From: Calliphora vicina
Taxonomy: Eukaryota > Arthropoda > Insecta > Diptera > Calliphoridae
DNA: 64,000 bases
Reading direction: 5' to 3'
NCBI RefSeq assembly: GCF_958450345.1
Contig: NW_027052643.1
Location: 36,001-100,000 of the forward strand
Of this stretch, positions 28,495 through 37,385 are shown piece by piece; the stretch's first letter is position 1, and each line of letters begins with the position of its first letter. The translations under genes were made by a program, and so were the position numbers. Under the pieces are notes generated by a model. It made no database searches, was not told the DNA's origin, and saw only the letters and a list, made by a program, of their open reading frames with translations.

Positions 28495-28659
28495 TTAAGC
28501 ACAGCCTGCAATAACATTGATTGAGTTTGTAAAGTTATTTACCGATTGCACAAGAGTTTCTATTGTAGATTCTAGTCGGGTAAAATTGAAAATTGGCGTT
28601 TGCTCTCTTACCTCTGGGTTCATATTTTCGTTTTGGGGTTGACGGACTTGCGGCTGAGT
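28495..28659 (-). pseudogene. LINE ORF1 (Gag-like) C-terminal remnant
   Basis: The last 54 residues and stop of an ORF open from the truncation point, ending in a tract that contains RLESTIETLVQSVNNF. TAA at 28495-28497 lies six bases before the ORF2 ATG. Position and spacing match ORF1 of Jockey-type LINEs, which encodes a nucleic-acid-binding Gag-like protein; the zinc-knuckle part is missing. The heptad-like hydrophobic spacing at the end could be a short coiled coil, which is inference. Confidence 0.75.
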
Positions 28660-28660
28660 T

Positions 28661-28674
28661 TGCCATGCAAATAT
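28661..28674. repeat. LINE target-site duplication, right copy
   Basis: TGCCATGCAAATAT, identical to 25643-25656 including the private G in CCATGCAAA. It sits at the 5' truncation end of the LINE and leads straight back into satellite sequence. Confidence 0.9.
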
Positions 28675-29121
28675 AAAAAAATTTAGCTTCCTAGCTCTTT
28701 AGGGCCTTTTAAAATTGCGATTTATATGAAGTCGTTAAAAACTGGGTAATTTTGGGACATTTTTCGAAAAATGTCCGATATACCCGTATATATATCGGGT
28801 ACTATTTATGCTAGCTACTTAAGTTATACTTTGTTAGAAAGCTATAATCTCATGCCATCCAAATATAAAAAAAATTAGCTTCCTAGCTCTTTAGGGCCTT
28901 TTAAAATTGCGATTTATATGAAGTCGTTAAAAACTGGGGTAATTTTGGGACATTTTTCGAAAAATGTCCGGTATACCCGCATATATATCGGGTACTGTTT
29001 ATGCTAGCTACTTAAGTTATACTTTGTTAGAAAGCTATAATCTCATGCCATCCAAATATAAAAAAATTTAGCTTCCTAGCTCTTTAGGGCCTTTTAAAAT
29101 TGCGATTTATATGAAGTCGTT

Positions 29122-29235
29122 TTAAGTAGATAGCATAAATAGTACCCGATATATATGCGGGTATATCGGACATTTTTCGAAAAATGTCCGATATACCCGC
29201 ATATATATCGGGTACTATTTATGCTAGCTACTTAA
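29122..29235. repeat. 114-bp satellite palindrome 1
   Basis: From TTAAGTAGATAGC to GCTAGCTACTTAA the sequence is its own reverse complement, centred at 29178.5 in the TTCGAA of the monomer dyad, with one mismatched pair (AGA against GCT near the ends). It is formed by a head-to-head inversion joined at GAAGTCGTT|TTAAGTAG. It could extrude as a cruciform, or give a stem of about 55 bp if transcribed. Confidence 0.92.
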
Positions 29236-29918
29236 GTTATACCTTGTTAGAAAGCTACAATCTCATGCCATCATTAAAATTGCGATTTATATGAAGTCGT
29301 TAAAAACTGGGGTAATTTTGGGACATTTTTCGAAAAATGTCCGATATACCCGCATATATGTCGGGTACTATTTATGCTAGCTACTTAAGTTATACCTTGT
29401 TAGAAAGCTACAATCTCATGCCATACAAATATATTAAAATTTAGCTTTCTAGCTCTTTAGGGCCTTTTAAAATTGCGATTAGCTTCCTAGCACTTTAGGG
29501 GCCTTTAGAATTGCGATTTATATGAAGTCGTTAAAAACTGGGGTAATTTTGGGACATTTTTCGAAAAATGGCCGATATACCCGCATATATATCGGGTACT
29601 ATTTATGCTAGCTACTTAAGTTATACCTTGTTAGAAAGCTACAATCTCATGCCATTTAAATATAAAAAAATTTAGCATCCTAGCTCTTTAGGGCCTTTTA
29701 AAATTGCGATTTATATGAAGTCGTTAAAAACTGGGGTAATTTTGGGACATTTTTCGAAAAATGTCCGATATACCCGCATATATATCGGGTACTGTTTATG
29801 CTAGCTACTTAAGTTATACTTTGTTAGAAAGCTATAATCTCATGCCATCCAAATATAAAAAAATTTAGCTTCCTAGCTCTTTAGGGCCTTTTAAAATTGC
29901 GATTTATATGAAGTCGTT

Positions 29919-30032
29919 TTAAGTAGCTAGCATAAATAGTACCCGATATATATGCGGGTATATCGGACATTTTTCGAAAAATGTCCGATATACCTGCATA
30001 TATATCGGGTACTATTTATGCTAGCTACTTAA
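29919..30032. repeat. 114-bp satellite palindrome 2
   Basis: Same structure and left breakpoint as the palindrome at 29122, centred at 29975.5. The outer arms are AAGTAGCTAGC/GCTAGCTACTT and match fully; one arm carries TACCTGC, giving a single internal mismatch. Confidence 0.92.
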
Positions 30033-30557
30033 GTTATACCTTGTTAGAAAGCTACAATCTCATGCCATCCAAATATAAAAAAATTTAGCTTCCTAGCTCT
30101 TTAGGGCCTTTTAAAATTGCGATTTTACATATCGGACATTTTTCGAAAAATGTCCGATATACCCGCATATATATCGGGTACTATTTATGCTAGCTACTTA
30201 AGTTATACCTTGTTAGAAAGCTACAATCTCAAGCCATCCAAATATAAAAAAATTTAGCTTCCTAGCTCTTTAGGGCCTTTTAAAATTGCGATTTATATGA
30301 AATCGTTAAAAACTGAGGTAATTTTGGGACATTTTTCGAAAAATGTCCGATATACCCGCATATATATCGGGTACTGTTTATGCTAGCTACTTAAGTTATA
30401 CCTTGTTAGAAAGCTATAATCTCATGCCATCCAAATATAAAAAAATTTAGCTTCCTAGCTCTTTAGGGCCTTTTAAAATTGCGATTTATATGAAGTCGTT
30501 AAAAACTGGGGTAATTTTGGGACATTTTTCGAAAAATGTCCGATATACCCGCATATA

Positions 30558-30790
30558 CAGTGAGCCTCAAAAGTGAATATACACCAAAAAATATTTGATT
30601 TTTTTTAAGATAATGAAAATCCTAAAATTTATTCATCGATTAAAATTTTAATGTTTCGGTTTGTTAGAGATTGAGTTGAATAATAGTTTCGGTTGTAAAA
30701 AAAAAAGATTTAAATCGGACTATAATGAATTTCATGATCCTAAAAAAATCAAAAAAATCGCGAGTGTTTACTCACTTTTGAGGCTCACTG
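30558..30790. mobile_element. Tc1/mariner-type MITE, copy 1
   Basis: A 233-bp insertion with inverted ends CAGTGAGCCTCAAAAGTGA (19 bp perfect, imperfect to about 27 bp), flanked by TA on both sides. Removing the element and one TA restores the ordinary monomer GCATATATGTCGGG. CAGT ends and a TA duplication are hallmarks of the Tc1/mariner superfamily. The AT-rich interior has no coding capacity, so a transposase elsewhere must have moved it. Confidence 0.93.
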
Positions 30791-31358
30791 TATGTCGGGT
30801 ACTGTTTATGCTAGCTACTTAAGTTATACCTTGTTAGAAAGCTACAATCTCATGCCATACAAATATAAAAAAATTTAGCTTCCTAGCTCTTTAGGGCCTT
30901 TTAAAATTGCGATTTATATGAAGTCGTAGCTCTTTAGGGCCTTTTAAAATTGAAGTCGTTATATGAAGTCGTTAAAAACTGGGTAATTTTGGGACATTTT
31001 TCGAAAAATGTCCGATATACCCGCATATATATCGGGTACTATTTATGCTAGCTACTTAAGTTATACCTTGTTAGAAAGCTATAATCTCATGCCATCCAAA
31101 TATAAAAAAAATTAGCTTCCTAGCTCTTTAGGGCCTTTTAAAATTGCGATTTATATGAAGTCGTTAAAAACTGGGGTAATTTTGGGACATTTTTCGAAAA
31201 ATGTCCGGTATACCCGCATATATATCGGGTACTGTTTATGCTAGCTACTTAAGTTATACTTTGTTAGAAAGCTATAATCTCATGCCATCCAAATATAAAA
31301 AAATTTAGCTTCCTAGCTCTTTAGGGCCTTTTAAAATTGCGATTTATATGAAGTCGTT

Positions 31359-31472
31359 TTAAGTAGATAGCATAAATAGTACCCGATATATATGCGGGTA
31401 TATCGGACATTTTTCGAAAAATGTCCGATATACCCGCATATATATCGGGTACAATTTATGCTAGCTACTTAA
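31359..31472. repeat. 114-bp satellite palindrome 3
   Basis: Same head-to-head junction (GTCGTT|TTAAGTAG) and centre in TTCGAA. The right arm reads GGTACAATTTATG where the left implies CTATT, so there is one extra mismatch. Confidence 0.9.
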
Positions 31473-32392
31473 GTTATACCTTGTTAGAAAGCTACAATCT
31501 CATGCCATCATTAAAATTGCGATTTATATGAAGTCGTTAAAAACTGGGGTAATTTTGGGACATTTTTCGAAAAATGTCCGATATACCCGCATATATGTCG
31601 GGTACTGTATATGCTAGCTACTTAAGTTATACCTTGTTAGAAAGCTACAATCTCATGCCATACAAATATAAAAAAATTTAGCTTCCTAGCTCTTTAGGGC
31701 CTTTTAAAATTGCGATTTATATGAAGTCGTAGCTCTTTAGGGCCTTTTAAAATTGAAGTCGTTATATGAAGTCGTTAAAAACTGGGTAATTTTGGGACAT
31801 TTTTCGAAAAATGTCCGATATACCCGCATATATATCGGGTACTGTTTATGCTAGCTACTTAAGTTATACCTTGTTAGAAAGCTATAATCTCATGCCATCC
31901 AAATATAAAAAAATTTAGCTTTCTAGCTCTTTAGGGCCTTTTAAAATTGCGATTAGCTTCCTAGCACTTTAGGGGCCTTTAGAATTGCGATTTATATGAA
32001 GTCGTTAAAAACTGGGGTAATTTTGGGACATTTTTCGAAAAATGGCCGATATACCCGCATATATATCGGGTACTATTTATGCTAGCTACTTAAGTTATAC
32101 CTTGTTAGAAAGCTACAATCTCATGCCATTTAAATATAAAAAAATTTAGCATCCTAGCTCTTTAGGGCCTTTTAAAATTGCGATTTATATGAAGTCGTTA
32201 AAAACTGGGGTAATTTTGGGACATTTTTCGAAAAATGTCCGATATACCCGCATATATATCGGGTACTGTTTATGCTAGCTACTTAAGTTATACTTTGTTA
32301 GAAAGCTATAATCTCATGCCATCCAAATATAAAAAAATTTAGCTTCCTAGCTCTTTAGGGCCTTTTAAAATTGCGATTTATATGAAGTCGTT

Positions 32393-32506
32393 TTAAGTAG
32401 CTAGCATAAATAGTACCCGATATATATGCGGGTATATCGGACATTTTTCGAAAAATGTCCGATATACCCGCATATATATCGGGTACTATTTATGCTAGCT
32501 ACTTAA
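32393..32506. repeat. 114-bp satellite palindrome 4
   Basis: Same junction, centred at 32449.5. Arms TTAAGTAGCTAGC and GCTAGCTACTTAA match throughout, making this a perfect 114-bp palindrome by eye. It lies only about 60 bp left of the LTR element. Confidence 0.92.
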
Positions 32507-32562
32507 GTTATACCTTGTTAGAAAGCTACAATCTCATGCCATCCAAATATAAAAAAATTTAG

Positions 32563-32566
32563 CTTC
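32563..32566. repeat. LTR-element target-site duplication, left
   Basis: CTTC, repeated at 46798-46801. The uninterrupted satellite reads TTAG-CTTC-CTAGC, so the element inserted with a 4-bp duplication, as Ty3/Gypsy integrases usually do. Confidence 0.9.
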
Positions 32567-34070
32567 TGTAGTGTACGATTTGTTTGAATAAAACATCAAA
32601 AATTTTTTCTTAACATTAAATCAATTTTATCAGAAATTTAATTTTTATTTTAAAGACAAACTCATTTTTATATACATATTGTTTGGAATAGTTGGTAAAT
32701 GTTGAATGTTTACATTTGTAAACATTATTTTAAACTATTTTAAACTTGTCTCACCAATTAAAACATATGCTTTTTCTATTACCCAATAATATCAACAAAA
32801 ATCATTCTTTACATGCAAATGTTTATAAACATTTCCAGTAAATATTGCTGCAAGCTATTTTCATTATGTTCTTGATCCTTAATATATAATTTAATTTATC
32901 TTAATTACTATCAAAAATTATTCTAAAATTAATATCAATAACAACAAATTAATAAGTTTATTATAATTAATTGTGATATATACAAGGTTGTGTTTGACGT
33001 AAGTAAAGCTTTTTAAGGTTTTTGTCTAGGATATAGAATTGATATAATTAGGAGTAAAGTCGAGTCGTAATCGATAGTAGTATTTTTCAATTGACATTTG
33101 TCTATATACCCACTAAACACGTCTCCGACTATCGAACCGAGCTGTCATTAAAATTGACATAAGCTACCAACTTCCTTTTTCCTTTGACTTCTGAAGTGGT
33201 AACATCTTAAAGCTCGGGTAATATATTGAAGAGTCCAAATCTTACAATTTAAATTAAATCCTCGTGAAGAATTAAAAATTTTGCTTGAACCAATCATCTT
33301 CAAGATCTTTTCTACGGTAAATATTAAATATTTATTAGAATTTTGTTCATCTTTTCAAATAACACAATCCTTTGAAGGTCCATTTCGGAAAAACCCACCT
33401 GACATAGAAGAAACCCATATTAGTCAACTCTTGTGGACAGTTCCACCAGATCATAGCGATCTTGGCATTAATGGAATAAATCATCCTTGATAAGAAGTCC
33501 AATTTCCCAAAAATTTCAGAGAGAAGGTAGGTTAAAATCTTTGAAATTACCATTTTAATAAAATCTAAAGATTTTTTAAATATTAAACGTCCATATAGGC
33601 TATTGGAAACGTATAAACGCACCTCTTAAGGCACGTTTTCCAAGCAACCTTCTCTCTGAGAAGAGTTTGTGCAGTTTTCTGTTTGAAACATTTTAAATTT
33701 ATCCCCCAAATATTGCCCAATTATTGCTTAGAGATTTCTACGAGATTCTACAGTAGATGTGTGTAGGACAACGATTGTGCCTAGTAGATGAAGTACCACA
33801 ACCGGTTCGAGATTCTCATTAGAAAACCAACAGTATCAGTCACCACATACATGAGATTACGATCATCAACGTTACCAGTTTTTTCAGAACAATATTTACA
33901 ACATCACCAGCAGTCAACAATCAACATTCCCTAATTCAGTGTCTTAAAAAATCTATTCCTAAGAAGTTATAAAAGTGATTAAATGAAAATCAATAGCCAG
34001 TGAGCATCAAATTGTGTTTAGTTTAAATAAAATTTCGTGTGATAAAAATAATCATAAATCCATCATAAAT

Positions 34071-34246
34071 TAGCCCACTGTGGACCGATGGCATTGTTTA
34101 AATTAGTTTAATGTTTTAAAATTAAACAAAAGAACCATCACATATTTAGCCCACTGTGGACCGATGGCATTGTTTAAATTAGTTTAATGTTTTAAAATTA
34201 AACAAAAGAACCATCACATATTTAGCCCTTTGTGGACCGATGGCAT
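34071..34246 (+). repeat. 76-bp tandem repeat in 5' LTR
   Basis: Units start at TAGCCCACTGTGGACCGATG at 34071 and 34147. A third, partial unit (TAGCCCTTTGTGGACCGATG) starts at 34223. The GC-richer head TGTGGACCGATGGCAT is kept in all three while the third tail is lost. In an otherwise AT-rich LTR this looks like a repeated binding or regulatory site, which is inference. Confidence 0.85.
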
Positions 34247-35278
34247 CAGAAAAAAATCCTTGTCTAATGTAAAATAACAAAAAATCAAAAGTGCAAAATG
34301 ACAAAAAAAAAAGCCAAATCTTTAATACATCAAACACAAACAAAATAATTAAAAAACAACAACAAATATCACTAATTATAATGATTCTTAAAAAACGTAA
34401 ACAAAGTTAAGAATAATTTAACAAAAACAAAAAAAGTCAAAGAAACAAAAAAAAAAAAAAAAAGATTTAAGATATAATACGAAAATAGAGAAATATAAAG
34501 TGAAGTTTAAGAAGTCGATAGAAAAAGAAAAGATGAATATCAACAAAAATTTAAAAATTATTAAATTGAACTAAACAAAACCAAAAGAGAACAAGAGATT
34601 GTGATACGAAAGAGTTTAAATGAGAAAAACAATTAAAATTTAAGAAAATTAATAAAACCAAAATAAAAACAAAAAAAATTTAAAATTAGTGACAGAAAAA
34701 TGAAAAGAAGATATAGGTGATAACTAAAAGCAAAAATTAAAAGAACAGTGAAGAAGAAAATATATTTAAAAGAAAGAATTTAAAATTAAGTATATATAAA
34801 TTAGTTTAAATTAATAATAATAAGAAAATTCTACAAACTAAAATTATTGTTATTGTATAATTGTGTTTTAAAATATAATATTTGAGTCTGAATTAAATTA
34901 ATTTTTAAGATATTTTCTTAAATTTGATTCAATAATAAAATATATATATATTTCATATATATATATTAATAAAAGATTAAAAATAAAAATGAATTAAATG
35001 TTTAATTTCAATTAAATTACACTAAATTACACACAAATACACATAATTACACACAACACTAAATTTAAAACATTAATACACATAAATACACCTAATACAC
35101 AACAACACATATGAAAACACATTTTTAATTTAAAACAAATCACATCTAATATATAAAATCACATTTAATACACATAATCACACCTAATATACTACACAAA
35201 ACATGAAAGAGAGAAAAACAACCACACACTAATTACATTAGCTCCTACAGGTTCATCATTAATCCAACTTCATCACGT

Positions 35279-35296
35279 TCGATGAGGCCTCATCGA
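35279..35296. promoter_or_regulatory. 18-bp perfect palindrome in 5' LTR
   Basis: TCGATGAGGCCTCATCGA reads the same on both strands. It is intact in both LTRs (also 45446-45463). It may be a dimer-binding or RNA kissing-loop site; no direct evidence. Confidence 0.5.
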
Positions 35297-35313
35297 TCAT
35301 CATGATTAAGTTT

Positions 35314-35320
35314 GGTGAGT
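35314..35320 (+). promoter_or_regulatory. Possible splice donor in 5' LTR
   Basis: TTTG|GTGAGT fits the metazoan 5' splice-site consensus. Plausible acceptors lie just before gag: TTTTCCAG at 37339-37346 and TAATAG at 37377-37382. Splicing would remove about 2 kb, including the primer site and the leader, and bring gag near the cap. This is a motif match only. Confidence 0.35.
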
Positions 35321-36637
35321 TTTAATTTGCATATTTTATTTTCTCATCTTTGTTTTTTTTTATTGCTTTGTGTTATTTCTCGCGCATACGTAGACCAAGT
35401 GAAGAAGTAATGATTGTGATATTATTATTGCAACTTGTTGTTGTTATAATAATTGATTCATTGAATTTTTTTTTTTTTTTGCATTATGTTTTGATTATGA
35501 TATTCTTAATCATTCACAATTATTACTTTTCTACTTTGTTTTTTTTTTATTCAGCAAAGTGTGTTTAATGAATTAAAGTTATCGATTTAAAAATTAACCA
35601 ATTAAGTACCGGGAATAATATATTTAAAATTAAATCGTTTTTAAAGATTTTCATATTAAATTGTTGTTAAAATTTAAAAATAAAAGAATTTAAAAAAATA
35701 TAGTAAAGTGTTAATAAATTATGATATGCGTTGTTAGAGTATAATTTTTTTGATTATTTTAAATTTTAAGATCTAAAGAAAATAATAATGTAAATAAGAA
35801 AATTAAGAATTTGTGTTATAAATTGAAAACGATATTCCTTAAAAAGTGTGTTAAAATTTTGAATTTAATATAAAAGTTAATCAATTTATTCAATTCTTGA
35901 AAACTATTTGTAGTATTAGTAGTTAATTACATATTATGCCATTTACTTATATTAATTATAATATTCTAATTTTATTATTAATTAATATGATTTTTGTTGA
36001 TATTTTTTTTGGTTGAAATAAAAGAAGTATTTATTCAGAATGAATTGCTAAAATAAATTATATCTGTTTTCACTCATGTAATTGGATGTTAGGATGAACA
36101 AAATCGTGGGATTCTAGATAAAATTATTTTTGTTTTCGTCACTAGAATCACGGTAGGGAGGGTTATGAGACGAAGGTTCCTAACAACATCTAGGATACCT
36201 ATTTATATCTGGTAACTGTGTCAATACTCTTTGTTAAATACACTCTCATACCAAATCACAGCGGGGCTTGTTTTGTTTGTTTATTTTTTTTGTATCTGTG
36301 ATTTGCTGGTCCATGGTAAAGTAAAGATATGTTAAGTAACAAAATAGGGAGTCTATAAATAAAAGATTGTATAAAAGTGAGGTTAGGCTGAAAAGAGGAC
36401 CGAACTCCCCCAATCCCGACTGATCGCTAGCGATGTAATGGCTCCCGTAGTCCTACTTTCCCTAGCACTTTAATGGAAAAACTAACATCTTGTTTTGACA
36501 ATTTTTGCTGCATCGAATTGCACCCATGAATATTTAGATTATTTTTCCATTTATTTATTTACATACATTTTCAATTGTACACTTGATGTGTATTTTAGCA
36601 AATAGTAGTAATTTCACGTTAGTATAGTACAATAAAA

Positions 36638-36655
36638 TGGCGCCCAACGTGGGGC
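36638..36655 (+). promoter_or_regulatory. Primer-binding site, tRNA-Lys
   Basis: TGGCGCCCAACGTGGGGC lies six bases after the 5' LTR. It matches 18 nt complementary to the 3' end of tRNA-Lys(CUU), including the CCA. It primes minus-strand DNA synthesis. This fixes the LTR boundary and the element's orientation. Confidence 0.93.
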
Positions 36656-37385
36656 TGACTGAAGCCAATGTTTGGTTAATTTCGGTTCCGAATCTATTTA
36701 GTTTTGTAAATTTCATTAAATGCTAAGTGCAAAATCACTTAAGTGAATGTAAACTCTTTCTTTTGAATAAATATGCAAGTTTTCTGGAATTTTAGATATT
36801 TGAGAGTTCGAGTAATCTAACTGCTTACTTCAGCATATTCCTTTCAAGGATATTGTGAGCATTTGCTTATTTGAATTTACACTTTTGCAGGAATTTTTGT
36901 ATAATTTTGATTTAGTATTTGTTAGACTGAGTTATCAACTGCTTTTGTTTATGTGGAATTATATTATTTGGCAAATTGCAATTTAATATCCCGTATACAT
37001 GAGAAAATTACAGAAAGTTTAAGTGCTGGTGTGTTGTCAAATATTATATCATTATTTTTACAAAATTTTTCCATAGACTTGTTTTGTATACCTGTATTGA
37101 ACATAAGTTACCATATTCCCTAACTGAAAATTACTATGAGAGAAAACAGATTTGCCATGAATAATATTAGTTATTAGAAAAGTTTTTTTTAAATAAATTA
37201 CATATACTACGGATATAATTGTTTATATTCTATACCATATGTAAGTGTTTTGGAATAGTCTAACTGAAAAAAAATTAAGGAACTGTTCTAAATTTGAGTG
37301 TTAGAATTACACATTTGATATACCATATTGAATTTTGATTTTCCAGAATTTTATCTTGTTTTGATACTTTCATTTGTAATAGACA
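36656..37385 (+). other. Untranslated leader before gag
   Basis: 730 bp of AT-rich sequence between primer site and gag ATG, with many stops in all frames. It presumably holds packaging signals. Apart from the acceptor-like TTTTCCAG and TAATAG near its end I see nothing definable. Confidence 0.7.

Larger units (their letters stand above)
25657..28660 (-). mobile_element. Jockey-like LINE, 5'-truncated in ORF1
   Basis: A non-LTR retrotransposon inserted antisense to the satellite. Reading the minus strand it holds the last 55 codons of ORF1 (including the stop), a 6-bp gap, a complete ORF2, a 3' UTR of about 150 bp and an A-tail seen as a T-run at 25657-25675. A 14-bp TSD flanks it. ORF2 begins directly with an apurinic-type endonuclease and carries an FADD reverse transcriptase, as in the Jockey clade (Jockey, Doc, BS, Juan). 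Truncation at the 5' end is the normal outcome of target-primed reverse transcription. Without its promoter and most of ORF1 the copy should not be autonomous. The A-tail and perfect TSD suggest a fairly young insertion. Confidence 0.95.
28675..32566 (+). repeat. Satellite block B
   Basis: Continuation of the 193-bp satellite between the LINE and the LTR element. It differs from block A in having four long palindromic junctions and one MITE. Composite joints are frequent, such as AAATTGCGATTAGCTTCCTA and GAAGTCGTAGCTCTTTAGGG. The block ends at TTTAGCTTC, where the LTR element cut it. No gene is seen. Confidence 0.95.
32567..36631 (+). repeat. 5' LTR, 4065 bp
   Basis: Starts TGTAGTGTACG, ends TAGTATAGTACA. 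Very AT-rich, with A-runs and T-runs. It contains a 76-bp tandem repeat (34071-34246), an 18-bp palindrome (35279-35296) and a strong splice-donor-like site (35315). It differs from the 3' LTR by about six substitutions and two homopolymer length changes, by eye. The U3/R/U5 limits and promoter cannot be placed with confidence; an initiator-like TCAGTC lies at 33836. The short ORFs in it (such as 33281-33490 and 35350-35568) show no protein features, and I do not call genes. Confidence 0.95.

Noticed and set aside
28284..28514. Plus-strand ORF opposite the LINE ORF2
   Set aside because: Shadow of the endonuclease-coding strand, with no features of its own.
33281..33622. Short ORFs on both strands in the LTR (copies at 43447-43788)
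   Set aside because: Duplicated only because the LTR is duplicated; short, overlapping, no domains.
35350..35568. Hydrophobic 72-codon ORF in the LTR (copy at 45517)
   Set aside because: Hydrophobicity comes from T-runs read as Phe/Leu/Ile codons; no homology or initiation context seen.
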